Source: Bacillota bacterium (lineage in GTDB: Bacteria; Bacillota; Clostridia; Christensenellales; CAG-138). Taken from it: DNA of 14,644 nucleotides. This document shows, piece after piece, positions 1 through 7,217 of the stretch (the first letter of the stretch is position 1; every line of letters begins with the position of its first letter). A program made the position numbers and the translations under genes. The DNA is taken from contig JAEWMV010000202.1 in NCBI GenBank assembly GCA_023393045.1, positions 1 through 14,644 on the forward strand. Reading direction: 5' to 3'. The notes under the pieces were generated by a model, which saw nothing but the letters and a program-made list of their open reading frames with translations, searched no databases and had not been told where the DNA came from.

Positions 1-219
1 CCCGCCTCCGACGCGCAGCATGAGGGGTACGAGGCCATCGCGCGCGCCTTTGCGGATTATCTCGGGCTCGGGGACATCGAGCTTCTCGCGAGCGGCTACC
101 CCAACGTGCTCGATTATTACGATTATTACTGCCCCGAATACGACATGGTGATTTCCGTCACCTACAGCGGGCTGCTCGATGTGGAGGCGTACCCCATGAG
201 CGTGTACGCCGGGAGGTGA
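1..219 (+). CDS. C-terminal fragment of an unidentified protein (5' end outside window)
   Basis: Frame 1 is open from the first base to a TGA at 217-219 and gives 72 residues. I do not recognise the family. The fragment is acidic and rich in Tyr and Asp (for example LDYYDYYCPEYDM near residues 38-50) and contains no obvious membrane segment. The stop codon lies inside the ribosome binding site of the next gene (GGGAGG at 211-216, ATG at 225), so the two genes are almost certainly co-transcribed and probably translationally coupled. Codon use (G/C-ending) matches the next two genes, which supports real coding sequence. Because both downstream genes encode exported proteins, this may be another envelope or secreted protein, but that is only context. 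Confidence 0.75.
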   Translation, partial: PASDAQHEGYEAIARAFADYLGLGDIELLASGYPNVLDYYDYYCPEYDMVISVTYSGLLDVEAYPMSVYAGR

Positions 220-224
220 CGCAT

Positions 225-1016
225 ATGAAAAAAACTGTCGCGCTTCTTTTATTCCTGACGCTGCTCTTTTGCGGCTGCGACGCGCGCGCTCCGGAGGGAA
301 CGGTCGCCGCGGCCGGGACGCCCACCCCCTCGCCAAGCGCGAAGAGCGTGGAGTGGGAAATCGTCCGCACCCCCGCGCTCACGCCCATTCCCACGCCCGT
401 GCCGGACGGCGCGGACGAATGGGGCTTTTTTGAAGTGGATATCGACAGCGCGGACGAATACCGGGATTTCGTGATGGAGCACCGCTATTCGGACGCGTAT
501 TACGGCACGCGCTTCTATCGCCTCACGGACGACGCATATGTGGAGCTTGGCTATCTCGAGGGCGTTGTGACGGGCAAGCTCTCCTACAGCCGCGTCCCCA
601 ACATCATCGTGGACGGCAGCGGCGTCGTTTACGCCATCGAGCGCTCGAGGATCGCCTCCTGGGCGCGCATCGCGCGCGCGTATTGCGTGGAGGACAACAC
701 GCTCGTACGCTTGCCTACCGATACCCTCCTGGACGGCGGCGAACTGGAGCGCATCAAGAACCCGCCGGTCTTTTTCGTGACCGCGCCCGTTGAGGTTTAC
801 GATGTGAAGGAGGGGGAGATGCGCACGCTGGAGGAGGGAGAATATATCAGCTTTGAATATTCCAACGAGATCGACGCGCTCTACGCCACGTATTTTCCGC
901 CGGGCAGCAACGAGCTGCGCTACATCAGGCTCGAACTCGATTCGACCGACTGCATCCGGGGCGGCCCCTTTTTCGGGGATTGCTTTTACAGCGAGGATGT
1001 GGAGTGGGTCGGCTGA
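225..1016 (+). CDS. Probable lipoprotein of unknown function with a Pro/Thr linker
   Basis: The product is 263 residues. The start at ATG 225 is chosen because GGGAGG at 211-216 sits 8 bases upstream; the GTG at 216 in the same frame lies within that ribosome binding site. The N-terminus has Lys2-Lys3, a hydrophobic core (residues 5-15) and LLFCGC, so Cys18 is a plausible lipidation site, although Phe at -3 and Cys at -2 are atypical for a lipobox. Residues about 30-60 form a Pro/Thr/Ser-rich linker (TPTPSPS, TPIPTPVP) typical of proteins exposed on Gram-positive cells. The rest is a roughly 200-residue Tyr- and acid-rich domain that looks mostly beta and that I do not recognise. It follows the preceding gene directly and is followed after 69 bases by another exported protein. 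Function unknown. Confidence 0.8.
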   Translation: MKKTVALLLFLTLLFCGCDARAPEGTVAAAGTPTPSPSAKSVEWEIVRTPALTPIPTPVPDGADEWGFFEVDIDSADEYRDFVMEHRYSDAYYGTRFYRLTDDAYVELGYLEGVVTGKLSYSRVPNIIVDGSGVVYAIERSRIASWARIARAYCVEDNTLVRLPTDTLLDGGELERIKNPPVFFVTAPVEVYDVKEGEMRTLEEGEYISFEYSNEIDALYATYFPPGSNELRYIRLELDSTDCIRGGPFFGDCFYSEDVEWVG

Positions 1017-1085
1017 TGCGATTTGGATACGCGCTTGAAGTAGGATGGGGGAAACACGAGCGCTTGGTTCGGGAGGACAGGGGAT

Positions 1086-2015
1086 ATGAAACGCAAAACG
1101 ATTTTTGCCTTGCTCGCCGCTTTGAGTGTGCTTGCCGCCGCCGCGTGCGCGCTGCTGCTGCTTTTTCGCGCGCGGGAAAAGGCGCGCCAGACGCAGGTGG
1201 GGGCCGTAAGCGTGGAGCCGATTCCGACCGAGGCGCTTCCCGTGCCGGAGCGCACGGAGGAATGGTTTGTGGGCGACTGGGCGGGTCTTATCACCGGCTA
1301 CGGTGAGTCCGACCCCGGGTGGACGGACTTCGGTATCGCTACAGTAGGCTACTATGAGGAGCTGTGCTGCCTGCTTCGGGTCTATACCACCGCGTCGGGC
1401 TACGAGGCCGCGCTCGGAAGCGCGCTTTGGCGCATTACCGGGCACAGCATGGACGGCTTTTCCATGGTGTGCACGCGGGCCTCGCGCAGCTTTGAGTTCC
1501 ATCCGGACAGCATCTATTATGAGCGCTTTGAGTTTGAAGAGGGGCAGACCATCGCCTTCACCTATTCCGAGGAGGTGAAAAGCACCGTCCCCGGCGCGAA
1601 GGTGCCGGAAAGACACATCCTTTTCGGCGAAGCCTCGGCGAGGGAAAACGATGAGTGGAACCATCACCTGCTTCTTTCGCTCCTGCCTTCCGGGGAGCAG
1701 CGCGGGGATGATTCCGGCGTTTATCCCCACTGGTACGGAGGCTACGAGAACATGAAGGGCGCGTTTCGCGGGATGTTCTGCCTCGGGATCAACGCGCGCG
1801 ACAAGCGCATGCTCGGGCAGGTGCTCGACAGGGGGGACGGCATAGAAACCGTGCTGGGCGTTTTTGACGGCATGGATTACGACCGCACGCGCTTTTTCGC
1901 GCCGCGGGATACGCGGGCGGAGGACTTGACGCTAAATTGGGCGATGGGGGATGCGAGCGGCGCGTTTTTTCCGCAGTTTTACCGCTACAGCGCGGACGGA
2001 TGGCCGGATCGCTGA
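1086..2015 (+). CDS. N-terminal part of a large membrane-anchored extracytoplasmic protein, ended by an in-frame TGA
   Basis: This part is 309 residues and starts at ATG 1086 behind an AGGGGA-type site. Residues 5-27 are a long hydrophobic stretch after MKRK, followed by the basic RAREKAR. That suggests an uncleaved signal anchor; there is no clear lipobox. The remainder is Tyr/Trp/acid-rich, resembles the preceding lipoprotein in style, and matches no family I recognise. The TGA at 2013-2015 (…WPDR, stop) does not look like a natural end. The same frame continues immediately with good coding character to TGA 3018-3020, no ribosome binding site precedes the second half, and no terminator or gap follows. 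The intact gene would give 644 residues plus the interrupted codon. This is a nonsense mutation, an assembly or base error, or, much less likely, a recoded stop. Confidence 0.7.
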   Translation: MKRKTIFALLAALSVLAAAACALLLLFRAREKARQTQVGAVSVEPIPTEALPVPERTEEWFVGDWAGLITGYGESDPGWTDFGIATVGYYEELCCLLRVYTTASGYEAALGSALWRITGHSMDGFSMVCTRASRSFEFHPDSIYYERFEFEEGQTIAFTYSEEVKSTVPGAKVPERHILFGEASARENDEWNHHLLLSLLPSGEQRGDDSGVYPHWYGGYENMKGAFRGMFCLGINARDKRMLGQVLDRGDGIETVLGVFDGMDYDRTRFFAPRDTRAEDLTLNWAMGDASGAFFPQFYRYSADGWPDR

Positions 2016-3020
2016 GCAAACGTATCCGCCGAACACAAGCCCTATTATGAAACAGTGTACATCCCGCAGATGCAGGCACAGATCGAGGCGTTGCGCGCCG
2101 GGCCGCAGGACATTTGGACGCTGCGGCAGATACTTGCGCGGCAGGGCTTCATCGAATACGCGCAAAAATTCATATACGGGGAGTTTGAAGGGATTAGGCA
2201 GAAAATGATCCCGTATATCCCGCAGATGGTGCAGCTTGAGGCGAAATACCGCTTCGAAGTTTCGCTTGCGGGCATAAAGCCGGGGGATACCCTGGCGGAT
2301 GCGCAAAGGCTCTATGACATTCGCGAACTCAGGGAGGATGAAGAAGAGCGCTTCGGCCTCTATGGCCTTTTTCGCGGCAAAACCGAGTTTTATACCGACG
2401 GGAGCGGCCTTCTGCTCGTCGTCTACCCGGGTTCGGACGGGCGCATCGGAAAAGTCGAAGTGCGTAGGCCCGGATACGACACGCCGGACGGCAGACAGGT
2501 GGGCGACCCATATGAGCGCGCTAAGATGCTGCTCTATGCAAAAGACGCGTTTTTGACCTACGGCCGCGACTGGTCCCTGCAGGAGGGCATCGACTCCATC
2601 GATGTGATTTGCATGAACGTCGTGCTCGACCGCGCATGGGATGAAGCATGGCTCGACGTCGACGGGGACGGGGAGGAGGAGCGGCTCACGCTCTCCGGAC
2701 GATCGTGGGGCTCCTACCTCGAGCAGCAGACGACCTTTGGCGAATGGCAGTACGGAACCGTGGAAAGCTTTGATTTCGGCACGAAGGCGACGCTACGCGT
2801 ATATAAGGGCGACGCGCTCATCGTCGAGGAGGTTCTGCCCATCGCCATGGGGTATCTGACGCCAAGCTTTTGCGACAAGCTCCAGACCGACAAGCCCGGC
2901 CGCGTATGGATCGTGTGCGAAACAGGAGGCACGGGCCTTGAGGAGCCTATTTATCTGCTCAAGCTGCACGAGGGTTCGATCAGCACGGAATATCTCGGCA
3001 TGATCGACATCTATTCCTGA
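2016..3020 (+). pseudogene. C-terminal part of the same gene, downstream of the in-frame TGA
   Basis: Frame 3 reads on from the TGA without a break for 334 codons, starting ANVSAEHKPYYETVYIPQMQ. The first available starts are GTG 2055 and ATG 2070; neither has a Shine-Dalgarno sequence and neither product would have a signal peptide. Independent expression is therefore doubtful and I treat this as the separated C-terminal half of the gene that starts at 1086. About 70 residues after GTG 2055 comes GIKPGDTLADAQRLY, which resembles the GDT/GDS-x-x-D motif at the start of SmpA/OmlA- or BLIP-like folds common in clostridial lipoproteins. Near residue 200 is WLDVDGDGEEERLTLSG, a DxDGDG loop followed by a strand as in FG-GAP/calcium-loop repeats of secreted proteins. 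Both matches are from memory and weak as functional clues. Substrate and role unknown. Confidence 0.6.
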
Positions 3021-3063
3021 GGCGGCCTTTTGTAAGCGCTGCCATAGAGGGCAAAACTCCGCC
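3021..3063. terminator. Possible bidirectional terminator between convergent genes
   Basis: Between two convergent genes, GGCGG (3021-3025) pairs with CCGCC (3059-3063), and TTTTG (3028-3032) pairs with CAAAA (3052-3056) across a 2x2 internal loop. The 19-base apical loop is large and there is no clean T-tract outside the stem. Position is the main support. Confidence 0.3.
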
Positions 3064-3066
3064 GCT

Positions 3067-4143
3067 TTAACGCTTAATGCCGAACAGGAAGCGCGTTACG
3101 CGCATGCGCCGGAAAGCCTCGTACGTCGCAAAGGTCAGCGCCGCGCTGCCGAGGATGATGCACAACATTTGCAGTAAAATGTTGTTTGATAGACGGAGCG
3201 CGAAATACGCCGTCGCCACGACCCATTGCTGGTGGAAAACATAAACCGGAAACGACGCGCTGGAGAGATAGTCGGTATAGGGATTAAAAAAATCCAGATA
3301 ACGCTTGCCGAGCCCCAGAATGGCCAATATCATCACCCACGCGTAAAAGCCGTAGAGCGCCTCGTACGCAACAGCGCTTACGCGGCTGATATTTGGGCCG
3401 AGCCATACGTATGCCGCCATGCACAATAAGGATAGCCCGGATAAAAACAGGCAGTGCTTTTTCAGCTTTTCCTGTATATCGTCGCGGGCCAGTATGATAA
3501 ACCCCAGCAAAAAGAAGGCAAGATATTCGCCGAAGCTTTTGCCGTTTATGTCCAAAACAAGTTGCGAAACCGACGGAATCAGGAAAAACAGAAGCAGCAG
3601 CCCCAGCGGGATATCCCGGGGACGGTTTTGACCCGATTTGATCATGAGCCGCATGGCCGGCAGGGCGATAAGGGATATGAGGAATAAATACAGAATGAAC
3701 CACAAATGCGCGGGGGTGAAACCCCCGTCATAGCCGGTCAGGTCGGTTGGCTTCGTAAAGAAAAGCGCGTATTGGGCAAAATAGCCGCCGCTGTATCCAT
3801 TGTGAAAAACTTCCGCGATATAGGTTTGAATGGGCACAAGAAGGGCAATGCCTGCCAGCAGCGGAATGAGGAGTCTCAAAACGCGTTCTTTGATATAGTC
3901 CCGCGCGGTTCTTTTCTGCAGCGCGTAATATGAGCTGATGCCCGCGATCGTAAAGAGGAGGGGCATCAGCCACGGCCATATCGCGGCGATTATCCCGCTT
4001 GTTATGGCGACCTCCGGGCCTTTTACATAGAAGCTCTCTCCAAAGGAATTATAGACCATAAACGTATGGTACGGAAAAAGGAGCAATACCGAGAGAAAAC
4101 GTAAGTTGTCAAGAAAGCTCCTTCTCAATGCGGCGCCCTCCAT
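3067..4143 (-). CDS. Acyltransferase-3 family membrane protein
   Basis: The product is 358 residues with about ten membrane helices, the usual size and layout of stand-alone acyltransferase-3 (OafA/YrhL-like) proteins. These transfer acyl groups such as acetyl or succinyl to extracytoplasmic glycans, lipids or other acceptors. The N-terminus has the family hallmark FLDNLRFLSVLLLFPYH. Arg15 and His26 form the R-x10-H motif implicated in catalysis or acyl transfer across the membrane. Other family-like segments are RDYIKERVLRLLIPLL after helix 3, TPAHLWFILYLFL near residue 143, and FPVYVFHQQW near the C-terminus. The start at ATG 4143 follows AGGAG with an unusually short spacer. The gene stands alone, convergent with the exported-protein cluster and separated from metG by about 146 bases. 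The acceptor substrate cannot be told from sequence. Confidence 0.9.
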   Translation of the reverse strand: MEGAALRRSFLDNLRFLSVLLLFPYHTFMVYNSFGESFYVKGPEVAITSGIIAAIWPWLMPLLFTIAGISSYYALQKRTARDYIKERVLRLLIPLLAGIALLVPIQTYIAEVFHNGYSGGYFAQYALFFTKPTDLTGYDGGFTPAHLWFILYLFLISLIALPAMRLMIKSGQNRPRDIPLGLLLLFFLIPSVSQLVLDINGKSFGEYLAFFLLGFIILARDDIQEKLKKHCLFLSGLSLLCMAAYVWLGPNISRVSAVAYEALYGFYAWVMILAILGLGKRYLDFFNPYTDYLSSASFPVYVFHQQWVVATAYFALRLSNNILLQMLCIILGSAALTFATYEAFRRMRVTRFLFGIKR

Positions 4144-4214
4144 ACTCCTGCCATTACAAACAAATAAACAGTCCGCACGCTGAATCCCGGTGCGGTGGAA
4201 GACAGCTTAAGCTT

Positions 4215-4220
4215 ATTATA
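4215..4220 (-). promoter_or_regulatory. Candidate -10 element for the acyltransferase gene
   Basis: On the minus strand there is a perfect TATAAT about 72 bases upstream of the start codon, in a locally AT-rich stretch. No good -35 hexamer lies at 16-18 bases. The inferred leader would contain a small hairpin (CCGCAC at 4173-4178 with GTGCGG at 4190-4195). Confidence 0.4.
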
Positions 4221-4281
4221 CTATATTTTTCGCATAGAGAGACCATATTCTCTGCTTACTGAAAAAGAGGACGCCCCCGCG

Positions 4282-4310
4282 CTGAAAGGTCAGGAAAACT
4301 GACCTTTCAG
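4282..4310 (-). terminator. Hairpin over the metG stop codon, probable terminator
   Basis: Perfect 12-bp inverted repeat: CTGAAAGGTCAG (4282-4293) and CTGACCTTTCAG (4299-4310) around a 5-base loop. The stem includes the last codons and the TGA (4290-4292) of metG. On the minus strand the T-rich run (CTCTTTTTC, around 4260-4268) begins about 13 bases beyond the stem, so it is not a canonical intrinsic terminator. It could also act as a 3'-end stabiliser. Confidence 0.5.
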
Positions 4311-5921
4311 CCGGGCAAGCTCCTCGTCGACCACCGTTTTATCCAGCCGCTCGAAGAGAATTGAAATTTGCGGCAGACGGTATCCCGCGGTCGCGCTTTG
4401 CACCGCCCATTCGTTTTTCAATCCCAGCCAGCCGCAAAGCGTTTCGGAAGAAACAGGCAGGAAGGGGTAGAGCTGAATCGTGAGGTTGGAAATGAGCGCA
4501 ACGCAGTTGAATAGGGTTTCCCCGCAGCGGGCAGGATCCTCCGTCCGGGTTTTCCACGGCTGATTCTCGTCGAAATATTTGTTGCCTGAGCGCACGAGCT
4601 CGAAGACCGTATCGAGGGCGTCCTTCAGCCTGCCGCATTCGATTTTTTGCCCGACTGAGCGATATGAATCCGCTAAACTTTGCCGGAATTCGGCAGATGT
4701 ATTCCCCTGCGGAACAATGCCGCCAAAATATTTTTCGATAAACGCGAGCGTGCGGTTGACGAAATTGCCGTAAGCGCCGAGCAGCTCGCCGTTGTTGCGC
4801 TCTGCAAATTCCCGCCACGAAAAGTCCGTGTCGCGCCTTTCCGGCCCGTTGGCGATGAAAAAATAGCGCAGGGAATCGGGATGATACAGAAAGGCGATGT
4901 CCTTCGCCCAAATCGCCCAGTTGCCGCTGGTGGAAATTTTCCGGCCCTCAAGCGTGAGGTATTCGCTGGAGATGATATCGTCCGGCAGGCGCAGGTTCCC
5001 TCCGTGCCCCAACAGGAGCGCGGGCAGTATGATGGTGTGGAAGGGGATGTTGTCCTTGCCGTGAACGTAGTAATGGCGGGCGTTTTCGCCGAAAAGCTCC
5101 GCAAACGATTCGCCGCGCCGCGCGCAGACGGAGGCCGCAGCCGAAAGATAGCCGAGCACGTTCTCCGCCCAGATATAGATTTTCTTATGCTCATATCCGG
5201 CCTTGGGCACATCGATTCCCCAATCCAAATCGCGGGTGATCGCGCGGTCGCGCAGGCCTTCGTCGATATATCTTTTCGTGAAAGCGACGGCGTTTTTGCG
5301 CCAGTCGGGATGCGCGTTGAGATAGGCGGTAAGCTCGTCGCGCAATTTTGAGATTGCGATAAAAAGCTGCGTGGTTCCCCCAAACGCGATGGCGCTCCCG
5401 CAATCCGCGCACCGCGCGTCCACAACCGTATCCGCATCGAGGATCGCTCCGCAGGCGTCGCACTGGTCGCCGCGCGCACTCTCGCCGCATTGAGGGCACC
5501 GGCCGACGATCAGGCGGTCGGTCAGCGCCTTGTTGCAGACCGGGCATCGCGCCTGCTTCACGGTTTTTTCATAAACATAGCCGCCTTCGTAAAGCCTGGC
5601 GTGGAAGTCGCGCACAAAGACCTTATGCTCCTGCGCGGACGTTTTCGTGTATAAGTCATACCTGAAAGCGAGCCGGTCGAAAACGGATACGAACTCCTCA
5701 TGGTAATGATCGCTGATTTCCTGCGGCGTCTTTCCCTCCTGCTTCGCCCGGATGGTGATGGGCGTGCCGTGGCAATCGCTGCCCGATACGTAATAGACCT
5801 TCTGCCCTTTTGCGCGGTAGTAGCGCGCGAGGACATCCCCCGGCAGCAGCGCGGCGATGTGTCCGATGTGGAGGGAGCCGTTTGCATAGGGCCAGGCGCC
5901 GCCGATCAAGATACTTTCCAT
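4290..5921 (-). CDS. metG: Methionyl-tRNA synthetase (class I, four-knuckle zinc type)
   Basis: The enzyme charges tRNA-Met with methionine using ATP, in the cytosol. The product is 543 residues. I use ATG 5921 (MESILIGGAWPYANGSLHIGH): GAGG lies 6 bases upstream, while the in-frame start at 5969 falls inside the leader terminator and ATG 5939 has no site. HIGH is at 18-21. Four CxxC pairs (C126/129, C142/145, C154/157, C171/174, including GDQCDACG) form the connective-peptide zinc knuckles of the E. coli-like type. RDLDWGIDVP is at 230-239, and the KMSKS loop is the variant KISTS at 328-332. The helical anticodon-binding domain follows from about 385 (NFVNRTLAFIEKYFGG, then DENQPWK at 451-457). 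The protein ends after that domain, so the C-terminal tRNA-binding (Trbp111-like) extension found in many MetRS is absent. Regulated by the T-box leader upstream. Confidence 0.96.
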   Translation of the reverse strand: MESILIGGAWPYANGSLHIGHIAALLPGDVLARYYRAKGQKVYYVSGSDCHGTPITIRAKQEGKTPQEISDHYHEEFVSVFDRLAFRYDLYTKTSAQEHKVFVRDFHARLYEGGYVYEKTVKQARCPVCNKALTDRLIVGRCPQCGESARGDQCDACGAILDADTVVDARCADCGSAIAFGGTTQLFIAISKLRDELTAYLNAHPDWRKNAVAFTKRYIDEGLRDRAITRDLDWGIDVPKAGYEHKKIYIWAENVLGYLSAAASVCARRGESFAELFGENARHYYVHGKDNIPFHTIILPALLLGHGGNLRLPDDIISSEYLTLEGRKISTSGNWAIWAKDIAFLYHPDSLRYFFIANGPERRDTDFSWREFAERNNGELLGAYGNFVNRTLAFIEKYFGGIVPQGNTSAEFRQSLADSYRSVGQKIECGRLKDALDTVFELVRSGNKYFDENQPWKTRTEDPARCGETLFNCVALISNLTIQLYPFLPVSSETLCGWLGLKNEWAVQSATAGYRLPQISILFERLDKTVVDEELARLKGQFS

Positions 5922-5967
5922 AGTGCACCTCGTTTCCATGAATTTTGAACGCGGCCGGGACGGCGAC

Positions 5968-6009
5968 AAAAAAAGCTCCCGTCCCGGATAAAAACCCAGG
6001 GACGGAAGC
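5968..6009 (-). terminator. Intrinsic terminator of the metG T-box leader
   Basis: On the minus strand GCTTCCGTCCC (6009-5999) pairs with GGGACGGGAGC (5985-5975) over 11 pairs with one G-T, extended inside by GG/CC after a bulged T. Seven T residues follow (5974-5968). It lies 47 bases before the metG start and is the termination half of the T-box switch. Confidence 0.93.
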
Positions 6010-6287
6010 CTAAGCTCCGTGATACCACCCTCATTCGCCCGCCTCTCACGAAACGGGCCTCATCAAGTGCGGGCAGGCGATGCTGCCGACACTTTGCCGC
6101 TGTTACGGGCGGGCCCGTCGCAGCCTAAAGAACGCTTGTGCGTCTCTCGGTGCGCTGCTCCAAGACCATGTTCGGCAATTCTCTTGCTTTGTCCTCTCGC
6201 AGCTCCCCGCATGGCGGGGCAAGGACTTCTCTGGAAAAGCGCACATTGCCTACTCTTTCTCTTCGTCGCATTTGCCGCTATTGAATT
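5968..6287 (-). promoter_or_regulatory. Methionine-specific T-box leader (tRNA-sensing riboswitch)
   Basis: A T-box leader binds uncharged tRNA and switches from terminator to antiterminator so that the synthetase gene is transcribed when charging is low. On the minus strand the elements occur in the expected order. AGAGAAG (6232-6226) is in stem I. Distal stem I pairs the 5-base arms at 6222-6226 and 6191-6195 and carries a CCCCGC/GCGGGG hairpin (6219-6205). The GCTGCGAG apical motif follows. The specifier region GAACATGGTCTTGGAG has ATG at 6169-6167, followed by a purine as is usual. The T-box sequence is GAGGGTGGTATCACGG (about 6033-6018). Within it TGGT (6027-6024) would pair with an ACCA 3' end, matching the A73 discriminator of tRNA-Met. 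The terminator comes next. Specifier and gene (metG) agree. Confidence 0.93.
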
Positions 6288-6293
6288 AGCAAT

Positions 6294-6321
6294 ATTATAC
6301 CCGATATCAAAAAATGCGCAA
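6294..6321 (-). promoter_or_regulatory. Promoter of the T-box/metG transcript
   Basis: On the minus strand TATAAT (6299-6294) is preceded after 16 bases by TTGCGC (6321-6316), a weak -35. It predicts a start near 6287, just before the T-box stem I, which fits a leader of about 320 bases before the terminator end. Confidence 0.65.
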
Positions 6322-6420
6322 GGTCATAATTTGCCCGTCAGGAACGCATGCGTGATTTCATTCAACATGCAATATGGATGGCAACACTCTAAATGCAGTA
6401 TATCAAACCGGCCAAAGAAA

Positions 6421-6453
6421 CAAAAGGGCTTAAGCCACAGACGGGCTTAAGCC
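6421..6453 (-). terminator. Intrinsic terminator of the merR-ABC operon
   Basis: Two copies of the self-complementary GGCTTAAGCC (6444-6453 and 6427-6436) can form a 10-bp stem with a 7-base loop. On the minus strand this is followed by CCTTTTGTTTCTTT. It lies 45 bases after the permease stop codon. Confidence 0.8.
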
Positions 6454-6497
6454 GAAAGAGTTTATCCCTGTTGTTTCACCTTCAGGCAGTGCGTCTG

Positions 6498-7217
6498 TCA
6501 CCTGCGCATGCTGATCCGCTTGAACAATATCGCCGACGCAGCGAAGGATGCAATTGTCAGGGCGCAAAGTATCGCAAGCGGCGCCGCGGCAAGCGTATTG
6601 CCATCGAGCAGGCGCACGCCCTGTGTGGCGGGCAGGGCCATGCCCAGCCATTGCATGGGCTTGGGGAGCATTTGCGCCGGAAACATGATTCCCGAAAACA
6701 TAATGCTCGGCAAAAACAGGCATTGAGCCGCCAACGTCATGGTGTTCTGCTTTTTGACCAGGCAGGACAGCAGAGCGCCCAGGCCTTCCGAGCAGAGCGC
6801 AACCAGCAAAACGGCCAGAAAGTGCTCCGGAATATTTTTAGGCAGCGCCGCGTCGAACAGGTGCGGCGCAGTAACGAGGATCACAAGCGCCACGAAGAGC
6901 ATATGCAGCGTTGAGAGAACGATTGTTGCAAGCGGCAAGCTCCACGCCGGGATGCCCGCGGCGCGGTACGCCTCCAGAATTCCCTGCTCGCGCGCTTTGA
7001 CCAGATTCTGCGGCATTCCCAGAAACGCGGACATAGACAAAGCGAAAATCGTGATGGATAGGATCAGAGGGGTTTGCGCATCCATGGCAATGGCTTTCAT
7101 GATGCTCCCCATGACCAAATAAAACGCCAGCGGCACAAGGTAATAGACCATCAGCGTGCCCTTGTCCCTCAAGTCCATTTTGAGCTGCACCCAAAGCTGA
7201 ATAAAAAATGCCCTCAT
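6498..7217 (-). CDS. ABC-2 type transporter permease
   Basis: The product is 239 residues with about six membrane helices, the normal size for a compact ABC-2 permease subunit. It starts with an amphipathic segment and MDLRDKGTLMVYYLVPLAFYLVMGSI (helix 1), then TIFALSMSAFLGMPQNLVKAREQGILE, where the polar EQGILEAYRAAGIP is the coupling-helix region typical of ABC2_membrane proteins. Later comes LAAQCLFLPSIMFSGIMFPAQMLP, the family's 'hallmark' segment before the last helices. Its ATG at 7217 overlaps the ATPase stop (ATGA), and AGGAGG lies 9 bases upstream, so translation is coupled. With the ATPase it should form a half-size exporter, probably a dimer of each. The MerR/TipA-type regulator in the operon suggests drug or amphipathic-toxin efflux, though the substrate is not readable from the sequence. 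Confidence 0.92.
   Translation of the reverse strand: MRAFFIQLWVQLKMDLRDKGTLMVYYLVPLAFYLVMGSIMKAIAMDAQTPLILSITIFALSMSAFLGMPQNLVKAREQGILEAYRAAGIPAWSLPLATIVLSTLHMLFVALVILVTAPHLFDAALPKNIPEHFLAVLLVALCSEGLGALLSCLVKKQNTMTLAAQCLFLPSIMFSGIMFPAQMLPKPMQWLGMALPATQGVRLLDGNTLAAAPLAILCALTIASFAASAILFKRISMRR

Noticed and set aside
249..1730. 493-codon open frame on the minus strand
   Set aside because: It lies antisense to two exported-protein genes with clear starts, ribosome sites and signal sequences. Its composition (Arg, Ala, His rich) is the usual shadow of G+C-rich codons.
2013..2060. Selenocysteine insertion at the in-frame TGA
   Set aside because: The bases just after the TGA form no convincing SECIS-type hairpin, and the surrounding residues (PDR, then ANVSAEH) do not resemble any redox site.
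3226..3933. Several short plus-strand frames across the acyltransferase gene
   Set aside because: All are antisense to membrane-helix codons of a well-supported gene.
4680..5351. 223-codon open frame on the plus strand
   Set aside because: It is entirely antisense to metG catalytic-domain codons and has no motif of its own.
6019..6450. 143-codon open frame on the plus strand
   Set aside because: It runs across the antisense of the T-box leader and the operon terminator, and the RNA elements explain the sequence.
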